From positions 682,001 through 746,000 of the forward strand of contig JADKHI010000001.1 of assembly GCA_016721825.1 (NCBI GenBank): a DNA stretch of 64,000 nucleotides. The letters are read 5' to 3'. This document shows, one piece after another, positions 8,386 to 17,380 of this stretch. A program made the translations under genes and the position numbers. Origin of the DNA: Flavobacteriales bacterium (GTDB lineage: Bacteria; Bacteroidota; Bacteroidia; Flavobacteriales_F; PHOS-HE28). The notes under the pieces are model-generated. The model saw only the letters and a program-made list of their open reading frames with translations, was not told the DNA's origin and did no database searches. Numbering within the stretch: the first letter of the stretch is position 1; every line of letters starts with the position of its first letter.

Positions 8386-9367
8386 TGTAGATCTGCCACT
8401 TGTAACCCTCCCTGTTGGTCGGCTCACTGAACCAAGCAACGGTACGCTGTACGCCCTCCTCCAAACTCAACGAAGGCGACCAGTCCGTAGCTGCTTTGAG
8501 CCGCTGAGCGGAACCCAGCAGGCGTTCCACTTCGCTCCGGTCAGGACGAATGCGTTCAGACGTAGAGCGGATCGACGCTTTGCGTCCAGCGACCCGCATG
8601 ATAAGCTCAGCGAGGTCGCCTACGGCTATCTCCTGCTCCGTCGCGATATTCACCACCTGCCCTATAAGCGAAGGCGTATCTCCAATAGCCACGAACGCCC
8701 GGGCCGTATCCTCCACGAAGACCAGGTCGCGCGTGGGTGTGATGGCTCCCAGCTTGATCTCCTCCGCGCCGGCCAAGAGCTGGGTGATGATGGTGGGGAT
8801 CACCGCCCGTGCGGATTGACGGGGGCCGTACGTATTGAACGGGCGGACAATGGTCACCGGGGTGCCAAAGCTCATATGGAAGGAGAGCGCCATATGATCC
8901 GCGCCGATCTTGCTCGCCGAGTAAGGCGACTGCCCCTGCAGTGGATGTGCTTCGGTGATGGGCGCAGTGATGGCGGTGCCATAGACCTCGCTCGTACTGG
9001 TAACCAGCAACCGCTCCACACTGTGATCACGTGCGGCCTGCAGAATGTTCAGCGTACCGGTGATGTTCGTGTCAACATAACTGTCCGGCGCGTGATAGCT
9101 GTACGGAATACCGATCAAGGCGGCGAGGTGATAGACCTCGTTGATATCCTTCATCACCGTCCGCATACCATTGGGGTCTCGAACATCCGAGGCGACCACC
9201 TCAACCTCCTTCAGAACATCAGCGGCAAGATGGTCCAGCCAACCCCAGCTGTTGCGTGAATTGTATCGAACGATGGCACGGACAGTTCGCCCACTTCTCA
9301 CCAGGGCTTCGACCACGTGGCTTCCGATGAAGCCCCCTGCACCACTGACCAATGCGCGCTTTGACAT
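8378..9367 (-). CDS. legB: LegB family NAD-dependent sugar-nucleotide 4,6-dehydratase
   Basis: 329 residues, first gene of the glycan operon. An extended SDR enzyme: GAGGFIGS at residues 9-16 binds NAD, LAALIGIPYSYHAPDSY marks the LegB subgroup, TSTSEVYG and YSASK give the catalytic Ser/Thr and Tyr-x-x-x-Lys, and RPFNTYGPRQSARAVIP follows. The enzyme converts a UDP- or GDP-GlcNAc type sugar to its 4-keto-6-deoxy form, the substrate for the next enzyme LegC. The start at 9367 lies 8 bases downstream of a perfect TATCTTTG -7 box on the minus strand. legC begins before the legB stop. Confidence 0.9.
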   Translation of the reverse strand: MSKRALVSGAGGFIGSHVVEALVRSGRTVRAIVRYNSRNSWGWLDHLAADVLKEVEVVASDVRDPNGMRTVMKDINEVYHLAALIGIPYSYHAPDSYVDTNITGTLNILQAARDHSVERLLVTSTSEVYGTAITAPITEAHPLQGQSPYSASKIGADHMALSFHMSFGTPVTIVRPFNTYGPRQSARAVIPTIITQLLAGAEEIKLGAITPTRDLVFVEDTARAFVAIGDTPSLIGQVVNIATEQEIAVGDLAELIMRVAGRKASIRSTSERIRPDRSEVERLLGSAQRLKAATDWSPSLSLEEGVQRTVAWFSEPTNREGYKWQIYNV

Positions 9368-9375
9368 GATGTTGC

Positions 9376-9383
9376 CAAAGATA
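9376..9383 (-). promoter_or_regulatory. Bacteroidota -7 box upstream of legB
   Basis: TATCTTTG on the minus strand matches TAnnTTTG exactly and ends 8 bases before the legB ATG, so the leader would be very short. I do not see a good -33 TTG at 19-21 bases upstream (a GTT lies there), so the assignment rests on the -7 box and its position. Confidence 0.55.
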
Positions 9384-9545
9384 GCTGGACGCCCCCAAGA
9401 GCAGAACTGGTCGAACTTATTGCTCAGTGACCAAGTTTCTGGTGGTGCGTGGCCCGGGAGATCCCACTACCCGAACTCGGGTCCAACAGAACGTCTCAGG
9501 CCCAGTGTCGCGATACACTTAGAACGGACTTGCTATTTTCGGTCC

Positions 9546-10541
9546 ATGGCCATCCGCTTTACCCTGCTTCCCCTTTTCAGCTTGGTTGTCGTGTCTTCGT
9601 CAGGGCAGAACTTCGTGCCGAATTACAGCTTCGAGGACCATTCCTCCTGCCCCAGCCTGTTCAACCAGATCACGTTGAGCACTTCCTGGAACAAGTCGTT
9701 GGTGAACAATGTGGCCCCGCACCATGTGGACTACATCCACACCTGCGGGTCGAATGACTTCATGGCACCGAACGGATTCTGGGGATTCCAGGCACCAGCT
9801 ACCGGCCAAGCCTTGGCCGCGATCTCCACGAAGTCACCATTGGCCCCGAACTATCGCGAGAACATCTACGCCCAACTGATCGCCCCTTTGACGCCAGGGG
9901 AATTCTATACGCTCAGCATGAAGATGTCGCACACGGACCTGACCGCCGGTGCCACGGACAACCTGGGCATCCGGCTTTCCACCACCACCGACTTCCCGAT
10001 CGATAACTTCAGTCACCTGCATGCGACATCGGTGATGAGCGATGATGTGAACTGGGTCACGCTCTCAGGCTCCATAATTGCCGACAGCGCCTATGCCTAT
10101 GTGGGCGTGGGGAACTTCTATACCGATGTGAACACCACTGCTATCACGGTCTGCAGTTCATGTCCATACGTACACAACGAGTACTACATCGACGACATCT
10201 GCATACTTCCTCATACCAAGAACGGCGACCCTGTGTATTGCGACGTCGCCTTCGATCCATTGAGTACTTGGCTCGATGCATTGGAGGACTTGGCAGTGAC
10301 CGTACAGCCCACCCTAGTGGACGCATCAACCTCGAACATTCTGATCCGTTCCAACAATAGCGCACCACTTCAACTCACGTTGGTGGATGAGCTTGGCCGT
10401 GCGATCGAACAGGCAGTCTCAATCGGAGCGAACGGATCCACCACCTTGGATGTCTCACACCTCGCGAATGGCACTTACACCTTGGTCGTGAAGGGAAGCG
10501 CCGGCGCCATGAAAGGCGTCAAACTCCTGATCCTTCGCTGA
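9546..10541 (+). CDS. Secreted T9SS cargo protein with type A sorting domain
   Basis: 331 residues from the ATG at 9546; the open frame extends upstream to 9141 but that part is antisense to legB, while the chosen start gives a clean signal peptide (MAIRFTLLPLFSLVVVSSSG, then Q). The mature part starts QNFVPNYSFEDHSSCP, a start seen in Bacteroidota proteins with a carbohydrate-binding-like jelly-roll domain. The last 75 residues (SNILIRSNNSAPLQLTLVDE, then VSHLANGTYTLVV and KLLILR) are a T9SS C-terminal sorting domain, so it should be secreted or attached to the cell surface. A TATTTTCG box-like sequence lies at 9534-9541. The stop abuts the stop of the convergent glycosyltransferase with no gap. 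Confidence 0.85.
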   Translation: MAIRFTLLPLFSLVVVSSSGQNFVPNYSFEDHSSCPSLFNQITLSTSWNKSLVNNVAPHHVDYIHTCGSNDFMAPNGFWGFQAPATGQALAAISTKSPLAPNYRENIYAQLIAPLTPGEFYTLSMKMSHTDLTAGATDNLGIRLSTTTDFPIDNFSHLHATSVMSDDVNWVTLSGSIIADSAYAYVGVGNFYTDVNTTAITVCSSCPYVHNEYYIDDICILPHTKNGDPVYCDVAFDPLSTWLDALEDLAVTVQPTLVDASTSNILIRSNNSAPLQLTLVDELGRAIEQAVSIGANGSTTLDVSHLANGTYTLVVKGSAGAMKGVKLLILR

Positions 10542-11813
10542 TCACTTCCGCTCCAGCATCCGCACCAGCTGTCCGGTGAGCGCTGGGCGAGAATAAGCCA
10601 CATAGGTCTCACCGGTGGCTTGTGCACTCTGATCGAACAGGGCGCGGATGGAAGCCAGTGATCGCTCTTCGGAACCACGCTCTACGATGCGCTCCGAGCC
10701 CAGCACACGCGCCACATCGCCATCCTTTGGACCGATGGACAGCAAGGGGCGGCCGACGCTGAGGTACTCGAACAACTTGCTGGTGAGGATACCCTTGGCG
10801 TTGGCCGTGTCGTTCAGCAGTAACAAGAGCACGCGGGCTTGTTGCATGTGGCGCATGGCCTCGGCGTGGCTAACGGGTCCGATCCGTTCCACCTTGTCCG
10901 CCAATCCGGCTGCGGCGATGCTGGCCAAGGCCGTATGATCCACGGCACCCACGAACCGGAGCTTCAGCTTGGTAGCGAAGGCCGGATCCTGTCGGCAGAG
11001 TTGGGCCAGCGCCTTCCACAGTTCGGGGGCATTGCGGGTGGCTGAGAGGGAGCCCACGTGCACTAGGCTGTAGGTTTCGTCCACGGTCGCGTGCGGAGAG
11101 GGAACATCCGCTGGGTCGTATCCGTTGGTGATCACATCGACGTGCTTCGCACCGAGCGCCTCCAGTTCAGCGGCCATGGTCCAACCCACGGCGATGGTGT
11201 GGTCGGCTTCCTTCAGTACGGCACGTTCCAGACGCTTATGCTTGCGATCGGCCCAGCCGGTCAGCTTGAGCTGCTGGTAGAAGTCGATGTTGGTCCAGGG
11301 GTCGCGCCAATCGGCGATCCAGCGCAGGCCCAGATCGCGTTTCAGCGCGCGGCCGATCAGGTGCAGGCTGTGCGGCGGTCCGGTGGTGACGACGGCATCC
11401 ACAGGGTGGTCCTTCAGATAGGCCTTCAGGTTACGGATGCTGGGCTTCACCCACCACACGCGTGCATCGGGAATGAAGAGGTTGCTTCGCACCCAGAGCG
11501 CAGCATCCTCCCGCCAACCCTGACGTTTCTCTTCGCTGAGGAAGGCCGTGTGGACCTTCTCATCCTTGCCCCGGCCCGTGAGCTGCTTGTAGAACCCATA
11601 GGGTTCGGTGATCGGTCGCTTCACCAGCTCGGCTTCCTTGGGAACCTCCAGCTCCAAGGCCGCATCGGGCAGAATGACCTCCGGGTTGGAGGGCGTGTAG
11701 ATGACCGGTTGCCAGCCATGCTCCGGCAGGTACTTGGCGAACTTCAACCAGCGCTGCACACCCGCACCGCCATTGGGCGGCCAGTAGTACGTGATGATCA
11801 GCAGCCGCTTCAT
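10542..11813 (-). CDS. Glycosyltransferase family 4-like protein
   Basis: 423 residues. The N-terminus MKRLLIITYYWPPNGGAGVQ is the glycine-rich first loop of GT4 enzymes that act in polysaccharide synthesis. AVVTTGPPHSLHLIG and IADWRDPWTN (about residues 130-170) recur in a Bacteroidota subgroup. The donor-site half has HVGSLSATRNAPELW and KLFEYLSVGRPLLSIGP. It is cytoplasmic and probably adds a sugar to a surface or capsular glycan; donor unknown. Its ATG overlaps the stop of the YfhO-like gene by 4 bases, so the two are coupled. Confidence 0.87.
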   Translation of the reverse strand: MKRLLIITYYWPPNGGAGVQRWLKFAKYLPEHGWQPVIYTPSNPEVILPDAALELEVPKEAELVKRPITEPYGFYKQLTGRGKDEKVHTAFLSEEKRQGWREDAALWVRSNLFIPDARVWWVKPSIRNLKAYLKDHPVDAVVTTGPPHSLHLIGRALKRDLGLRWIADWRDPWTNIDFYQQLKLTGWADRKHKRLERAVLKEADHTIAVGWTMAAELEALGAKHVDVITNGYDPADVPSPHATVDETYSLVHVGSLSATRNAPELWKALAQLCRQDPAFATKLKLRFVGAVDHTALASIAAAGLADKVERIGPVSHAEAMRHMQQARVLLLLLNDTANAKGILTSKLFEYLSVGRPLLSIGPKDGDVARVLGSERIVERGSEERSLASIRALFDQSAQATGETYVAYSRPALTGQLVRMLERK

Positions 11814-14638
11814 GCCGCCGCTTCGACCCCTTCCTTCCGCTTGCGGCGCAGTTCGAGCACGAACACCCCGATCGCCAGTAGCAGCACCGTGGCAGAGCCG
11901 GCCATGGTGATCTTGCTTCCCGTGGTGTAGGGCGCACTTTCAATGTGGAATTCGACCGTGTGCTGTCCCGCAGGAACGCGCAAAGCGCGCAACACATAGT
12001 CGGCACGGGCGTACTCCACGGACTGTCCGTCGATGGTGGCGCGCCAGTCGGGGCCGTACCAGATCTCACTGAACACCACCACACCGCCTGCCTTCGAACT
12101 GACGGTGTAGGTGAGCTTGTCCGTGCGGTAGTCCGTGAGAGCAACACTGGCCGTGCTGTCCGGGCCCACCGGAGCATCTCCGATCGCCGTACGGAAGCGT
12201 TCATCCACCAGCACGGTGCGGGCCGGATCGATGGTGCGCAGCGCCGTGATCTCCTCGTCGGCGCTCTTCACCCAACGCAGGTCCTGCGCGAACCAGGCGG
12301 AACCCAGGGCGTGCGGGTTTCGGATCGGTGGCTTGGACGGGTCGTAGATGATGTAGCGCGTGTTGAGCATGTTGATGCCGTTCAGGGTACCAAGGACCGA
12401 GTCGATGGCCGCCATGCTCGTGGCGCCCTGCAGCTGGGCCCGTAGGCGCATCAGGTCCGGCACCAATTGGAACTCGATCAGTTCGGCATAGCGTTTCAGT
12501 TTCGCGCCGTGGTAGCCGCCGATGCTCTTGTGCAGGTAGCTGACATTCGGGTCCTGGAACGCATCGCGCAAGGTGGCCACGCGGTAGTTCGTGTGACGAC
12601 GCAATGCCCCGAACCGGAGCACCAGCTGCTCCTGTTCCGGCACCAGCGAACCGCGACCGCCTTTCCCACTGCGAAGTTCCTTCGCCTTGGCGAGCATGGC
12701 CGTGAACTCGGCTTCCACTGCAGGTGTGGTCTCCGCTTTCAGGATGGCCATGTCAGCAGCTTCAGGGAGGCGGGGCAGCACGCTCTCTTCCTTCTGTTCC
12801 CACTGCACATAGCGGCCTTTCTGCTGCTCGTTGTTCACGTAGCGCTTGTCCACGGACCAGAGATCGAACAGGATGAGCACACCCAATCCCGCGAGGAACA
12901 ACGGCTTACCGATGATCCGACGACCGGCAAGGAACAACAGGGCGGCGGCGGCCAGCACGAACAAGAGGCTGCGGAACACATCGCTGCGGAACAGGTCCAT
13001 GCGCACAGACTTCAACCCGTCCACATATGCCATGACCTGCGCTTGGGCTTGTGGGGAGGCCTCCATCTGCTGGGTGAAGGTGTTCCGCTCCTGCTCGCTC
13101 ACGAAACTGAACAGACTGTCCGGCATCATCGCCATTACCAACAGCACGAGCACCAAGCCAGCGGCGGGGATCAAGAAGCGCTTCTCTTCGGCCTTCTGCC
13201 AGCCGCCTTCCTTCAGCAGACGATCGATGTACAGGACACCGAGCAAGGGCGCGCACAGCTCCACGATCACGAGAATGATGGTGACCGCGCGGAACTTGTT
13301 ATAGCCGGGAATGTGATCGAGGAAAAAGTCGGTGAGCGGCATGTAGTTGCTTCCCCAGGAAAGAGCCAGCGTGAGCAGCATGGCGCTGAACAGCGCATAG
13401 GCAAGCGTGTCCTTCCAGAGGAAGATGCCGGCCACCAAGTAGGCGGCGAGCAAGAGGAAGGCTACGACCGGGCTCTGTACGGCTAACATCACCGGAATGA
13501 CCACCAAGGCGCCGAGCACCCACCAGCGGGCCCTGCCCTCGGCCATCGCCAAGGCCAGAAGCATCAACAGCATGACGACCGCACCAACGTACACGGGTCC
13601 ACTGGTGAACATCTGATCACCCCAGTAGCTGTTCACGTATCCGCCGTCCTGGTACTTCTTCGTCACCTCCTGGCGGAAGCGTGGGTCATCGAGCTTATCC
13701 AGATCCTCGCGCGATTGGATCAGTGAGCCGCTTTCGCCGCCCTTCACGTTGGGGACCAACAGGGTAAGGCTTTCCTGTTTGCCATAGCTCCACTGCACCA
13801 CATAATCACGGTCCAGGCCACCTGTGCTGTTCGCCACGGCAGAGCTGCCGTCGGCGTTGATGGTGAGCTCACCCTTGCCGCGCGTGGTCTGCTGTCCATA
13901 CTCATAGGTGCTCCAGAGCAGGCCGGTGTTGCAGACAAGGGCCAGCAAGGCACCCAGAACCGCCAGACCGCTGCCTTGCAGGAAGCGGCCGATCTGCTTC
14001 TCCTGAACGCTGCGCCAGGCCTCAGCCAGCACGAACAGTACCATGAGCATGCCGAGGTAGTAGGTGACCTGCACGTGGTTCATGCTCACTTCCAAGGCCA
14101 GGAACAAGCTGAACACGGCAAGCCCCACCAGCGCTCGACCTCGATTTAATAGGTAGAGCCCACCCAGTACCGCCGGCATGTACCCAATGGCGTTGGCCTT
14201 GCTGTTGTGCCCAGCCTCCAGGATCACGAAGAAGTAGGATGAGAAAGCGAAAGCGAGCGCACCCACGATGGCCAGCCACGGATCCACCCGAAGGCACATC
14301 AACAGGATGTAGAAGCCGATCAGGTAGAGGAACAGGTAACCGGCCGGCAGAGGTAGGAAACCATGGAACAGCTTGTCGACGTACTTGAGCAGGTTGCCGC
14401 TCCAGATCACGCTGATCTGGTAGGCGGGCATGCCGCTGAACATGCTGTTGGTCCACAGCGGCTCGGTGCCATAGGTGTCGCGATACTCAACGATCTCCTG
14501 GGCCATGCCTTGCCACCGCTTGATATCACCTTGGGCGAAGGAATACCCTTCCAGCACGGGGCTGAAGTAGGTAAGGCTGAGGATGATGAACAGGATCAAG
14601 GCCACGCCCACGGGCAGCAACTTCTTCGGGTCCTTCAT
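11810..14638 (-). CDS. YfhO family multi-spanning membrane protein
   Basis: 942 residues from the ATG at 14638 (MKDPKKLLPVGVALILFIIL); the open frame upstream has no family-like sequence and overlaps the DUF4834 gene. Many membrane segments fill residues 10-580, with YFSPVLEGYSFAQGDIKRWQ in the first external loop and MFSGMPAYQ, both typical of Bacteroidota YfhO-like proteins. The C-terminal part (about 600-905) is soluble and outside, with FSEIWYGPDWRATIDG near the end, and a final membrane helix before a basic tail. B. subtilis YfhO is linked to glycosylation of lipoteichoic acid, and the family resembles GT-C enzymes. A lipid-sugar transferase role fits the coupled GT4 gene but is inference. 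Confidence 0.88.
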   Translation of the reverse strand: MKDPKKLLPVGVALILFIILSLTYFSPVLEGYSFAQGDIKRWQGMAQEIVEYRDTYGTEPLWTNSMFSGMPAYQISVIWSGNLLKYVDKLFHGFLPLPAGYLFLYLIGFYILLMCLRVDPWLAIVGALAFAFSSYFFVILEAGHNSKANAIGYMPAVLGGLYLLNRGRALVGLAVFSLFLALEVSMNHVQVTYYLGMLMVLFVLAEAWRSVQEKQIGRFLQGSGLAVLGALLALVCNTGLLWSTYEYGQQTTRGKGELTINADGSSAVANSTGGLDRDYVVQWSYGKQESLTLLVPNVKGGESGSLIQSREDLDKLDDPRFRQEVTKKYQDGGYVNSYWGDQMFTSGPVYVGAVVMLLMLLALAMAEGRARWWVLGALVVIPVMLAVQSPVVAFLLLAAYLVAGIFLWKDTLAYALFSAMLLTLALSWGSNYMPLTDFFLDHIPGYNKFRAVTIILVIVELCAPLLGVLYIDRLLKEGGWQKAEEKRFLIPAAGLVLVLLVMAMMPDSLFSFVSEQERNTFTQQMEASPQAQAQVMAYVDGLKSVRMDLFRSDVFRSLLFVLAAAALLFLAGRRIIGKPLFLAGLGVLILFDLWSVDKRYVNNEQQKGRYVQWEQKEESVLPRLPEAADMAILKAETTPAVEAEFTAMLAKAKELRSGKGGRGSLVPEQEQLVLRFGALRRHTNYRVATLRDAFQDPNVSYLHKSIGGYHGAKLKRYAELIEFQLVPDLMRLRAQLQGATSMAAIDSVLGTLNGINMLNTRYIIYDPSKPPIRNPHALGSAWFAQDLRWVKSADEEITALRTIDPARTVLVDERFRTAIGDAPVGPDSTASVALTDYRTDKLTYTVSSKAGGVVVFSEIWYGPDWRATIDGQSVEYARADYVLRALRVPAGQHTVEFHIESAPYTTGSKITMAGSATVLLLAIGVFVLELRRKRKEGVEAAA

Positions 14639-14651
14639 GCGGTCTGTAGGT

Positions 14652-14894
14652 TCAACGGATCTCTTCGAAATCAACGTCCTGTACGGGGCCTTGGCTAGGC
14701 CGATCCTTGTCAGTGGGCCGGTCCAGCCGTTCGATGCGCACCTCGCCCTTGGGTCTGGCGGGGGGGCGTTGTTGCCCTGGTACACCCCCGCCTTGGCGCT
14801 CCATCTGCATACGCATGATGATGCGCAGCACCTGCCATACGATCACCAGGATCAGGATGACGCGCAGGGTTCCCCAAGCCGAAAGCAGCACCAT
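14652..14894 (-). CDS. DUF4834 family small membrane protein
   Basis: 80 residues. One N-terminal membrane helix (WGTLRVILILVIVWQVLRII) is followed by a basic, proline-rich cytoplasmic tail that ends in VDFEEIR, the hallmark end of DUF4834 proteins of the Bacteroidota. Function unknown. It is the first gene of a transcript with the YfhO-like and GT4 genes (13-base gap to the next start). A TACCTTCG sequence, one base off TAnnTTTG, lies at 14900-14907 just upstream of its start. Confidence 0.75.
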   Translation of the reverse strand: MVLLSAWGTLRVILILVIVWQVLRIIMRMQMERQGGGVPGQQRPPARPKGEVRIERLDRPTDKDRPSQGPVQDVDFEEIR

Positions 14895-14974
14895 GGCGGC
14901 GAAGGTAGCCCTCTGCCCAATTCGGGAACCAGCCGCGAGGCACTGGCTATCTTGGCCCGCCTCCAGCGCCCGGC

Positions 14975-16399
14975 ATGCTCTTCAATTCCCTTGTGTTCGC
15001 GGTGTTCCTGCCGTTGGTGTTCGCGGCGTACTGGTCGCTGAACCGGAACCTGCGGGCGCAGAACCTCCTGCTCATCACCGCAGGTTTCGTGTTCTACGGT
15101 TGGTGGGACTGGCGCTTCCTGCTGCTGCTGCTCGCCACCAGCCTCACGGACTACTTCGTGGCACTGGCCATGGGCCGTACCACCAGCGCCAACCGCCGTC
15201 GCTGGCTGATGGGCCTGAGCCTGGTGGGCAACCTGGGCACGCTCGGCACCTTCAAGTACTTCGACTTCTTCTCGATGGAACTGACCCAGGCGCTGGCCTC
15301 GGTGAACATGGAGGTGACACCCTTGCTCCTTGGCGTTCTTCTCCCGGTCGGCATCAGCTTCTACACCTTCCAGGCCCTGAGCTACACCATCGATGTGTAC
15401 CGTGGTCGGATCGCTCCGGTGCGTGACATCAGCGTGTTCATGGCCTTCATCAGCTTCTTTCCGCAGCTCTGTGCCGGACCGATCGAACGGGCCAGCCACA
15501 TGCTTCCGCAGTTCAGCAAACCGCGCAGATTCGACCTGGCGCAGGCCAGCGACGGCATGCGCCAGATGCTATGGGGCTTCTTCAAGAAAAGCGTGATCGC
15601 CGATGGCTGCTCCCCCATCGTCAACGGCATCTTCGAGCACCCGGGTTGGCACGGGGCGGACACCTTGCTCTTGGGCGCGGTGCTCTTCGCCTTCCAGATC
15701 TACGGCGACTTCAGCGGGTACACGGACATCGCCCTGGGTTGCGCGCGGCTGTTCGGCTTCGACCTCATGCGCAACTTCGCTTACCCGTACTTCAGCCGGG
15801 ACATTGCGGAGTTCTGGCGGCGCTGGCACATCAGCCTGAGCTCGTGGTTCCGCGACTACGTGTACGTGCCTTTGGGCGGAAGCCGTGGCTCCAAATCGTT
15901 GAAGGTGCGGAACGTGATGATCATCTTCCTGCTGAGCGGCTTCTGGCATGGCGCCAACTGGACCTTCCTGGCCTGGGGCCTGATCAACGGGCTCTTCTTC
16001 CTGCCCTTGTTGCTGCGTGGCACCAACCGCCGCCGCGCGCAAGGCACCGCGGAGGAACACGCTTCCCTCCGTGACCTGCCAGCCATCCTCTTCACTTTCG
16101 CCTGCACCACCCTGGCCTGGGTCTTCTTCCGCGCCGACAGCATCGGTGATGCCTTCGGATACCTGCGCGGTATGGCTGCCCGCTCGCTGTTCGGCATACC
16201 GACCGAGCTTGACCCTTGGCTGCTGGGTGCGATCGCGGCCTTGTTAGTGACCGAATGGCTGCAGCGCACACGCCATCATGGCTTGGAGGTCTCCGCGCTC
16301 CCCGCATGGGCGAGGCGAAGCGCCTACACCGCCGTGTTCCTCGCGATCTTCTTCCTCGGTCATTTCGGCCATGCGGAGTTCATCTACTTCCAGTTCTGA
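14975..16399 (+). CDS. MBOAT family O-acyltransferase (AlgI-like)
   Basis: 474 residues, about ten membrane segments, with the AlgI/DltB-type start FNSLVFAVFLPLVFAAYWSL. Conserved sites are present: FWRRWHISLSSWFRDY with H285, and LSGFWHGANWTFLAWG with the presumed catalytic H325 in the membrane channel. Such proteins move an acetyl or other acyl group from the cytoplasm to an exported polysaccharide or lipid, usually with an SGNH partner outside. The next gene, 3 bases downstream, codes for just such a partner. Which glycan is acylated is unknown; the two glycan operons nearby are candidates. Confidence 0.92.
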   Translation: MLFNSLVFAVFLPLVFAAYWSLNRNLRAQNLLLITAGFVFYGWWDWRFLLLLLATSLTDYFVALAMGRTTSANRRRWLMGLSLVGNLGTLGTFKYFDFFSMELTQALASVNMEVTPLLLGVLLPVGISFYTFQALSYTIDVYRGRIAPVRDISVFMAFISFFPQLCAGPIERASHMLPQFSKPRRFDLAQASDGMRQMLWGFFKKSVIADGCSPIVNGIFEHPGWHGADTLLLGAVLFAFQIYGDFSGYTDIALGCARLFGFDLMRNFAYPYFSRDIAEFWRRWHISLSSWFRDYVYVPLGGSRGSKSLKVRNVMIIFLLSGFWHGANWTFLAWGLINGLFFLPLLLRGTNRRRAQGTAEEHASLRDLPAILFTFACTTLAWVFFRADSIGDAFGYLRGMAARSLFGIPTELDPWLLGAIAALLVTEWLQRTRHHGLEVSALPAWARRSAYTAVFLAIFFLGHFGHAEFIYFQF

Positions 16400-16402
16400 G
16401 CC

Positions 16403-17320
16403 ATGCGCACGTTCCTGACCAAGACCTTGGTGGCCTTGCTCCTGGCAGGAGCGGCGCACCTCATTGCAGGCCTGTTCGCAGATGGCACCTTCGATGACTA
16501 CTATTTGCGCTTTACAGGTCCGCAACGACAGGCCCTGATCTTGGGCACCTCCCGGGCTGCGCAAGGCCTTCGCCCGGATGTCATGAACCCGATCCTCCAC
16601 CGCGATGGGAAACAAGAGGCCCTCTTCAACTTCGCCTTCACACTCGGCCAATCGCCTTACGGGGCCACCTACCTGAAAGCGGTGCGGCAAAAGGTGGATC
16701 CGGCCGCAGCCGATGGACTCTACATCTTGGCCGTGGACCCCTGGAGCCTGTGCGACGACACGCCCCTGAAGCCTGAGGAACGCGAGGATGCGCTCGCCCT
16801 AGGCCGCATGTGGACCTTCACCGGAACCCCGAACTACGAGTACCTCACCCGCTACGCAACCGCAGGCTGGGGAAGCTTCATTGGTGGCCCCTTGCACGAT
16901 GCGGACACCCTTACCCTGCTGCACCCGGACGGTTGGCTGCAGATCAACGCACCCATGGACACGCTTTCGGTGCGGATCCGTTCGGAACGCAAGTTGGAAC
17001 ACTACCGGAAGGTTCAACTACCGGCCTCCACACCTTCTGAAGAGCGTTTCGCCAGCCTTCGCGAGACCGTTGCCCTGCTGAAGCCCCATGGTCGCGTGGT
17101 GCTGGTGCGCCTGCCGGTTAGCGATGCCATGCTTGACCTGGAGAACGACCTTTGGCCCGACCTGAGCGACCGGTTGACGGCACTAGCAGTGGAGCAGCGC
17201 GCTGAATTCCTCGACCTGATGCCGGAACGCGGCCGTTGCAGCTTCACCGATGGCAATCACCTCGACACACTTTCGGCCCGTTCGATCAGCGAACGCTCGG
17301 CGAAGTACTTGACGCTCTAG
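16403..17320 (+). CDS. Membrane-anchored SGNH-like protein, partner of the MBOAT acyltransferase
   Basis: 305 residues. An N-terminal hydrophobic segment (TKTLVALLLAGAAHLIAGLF) would anchor it or serve as a signal. LILGTSRAAQGLRPD near residue 48 fits the GDS-like nucleophile block of SGNH hydrolases, and FTDGNHLD near residue 285 supplies the Asp and His of the C-terminal block. This matches the DltD/AlgJ/AlgX-type partners encoded next to MBOAT genes, which complete acyl transfer on the periplasmic side. Only 3 bases separate it from the MBOAT gene. No close named family is recognised; the role is inferred from motif and context. Confidence 0.75.
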   Translation: MRTFLTKTLVALLLAGAAHLIAGLFADGTFDDYYLRFTGPQRQALILGTSRAAQGLRPDVMNPILHRDGKQEALFNFAFTLGQSPYGATYLKAVRQKVDPAAADGLYILAVDPWSLCDDTPLKPEEREDALALGRMWTFTGTPNYEYLTRYATAGWGSFIGGPLHDADTLTLLHPDGWLQINAPMDTLSVRIRSERKLEHYRKVQLPASTPSEERFASLRETVALLKPHGRVVLVRLPVSDAMLDLENDLWPDLSDRLTALAVEQRAEFLDLMPERGRCSFTDGNHLDTLSARSISERSAKYLTL

Positions 17321-17352
17321 CGCTTTTCCCGTCGCGATACCCCTAGGAACCG

Positions 17353-17360
17353 TACATTTG
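17353..17360 (+). promoter_or_regulatory. Bacteroidota -7 box upstream of the DEAD-box helicase
   Basis: TACATTTG is a perfect TAnnTTTG match, 20 bases before the helicase ATG. No clear TTG is found 19-21 bases further upstream. The site lies in the 60-base gap after the SGNH-like gene, so the helicase is probably its own transcription unit. Confidence 0.55.
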
Positions 17361-17380
17361 CGGCCCCTTTCCCAACTATC

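Noticed and set aside
7264..8430. 388-residue plus-strand ORF opposite legC
   Set aside because: Shadow frame; legC on the minus strand has the PLP site and tight coupling to its neighbours.
9141..9545. N-terminal extension of the T9SS cargo gene at 9546
   Set aside because: It is antisense to legB and would hide the signal peptide that begins at 9546.
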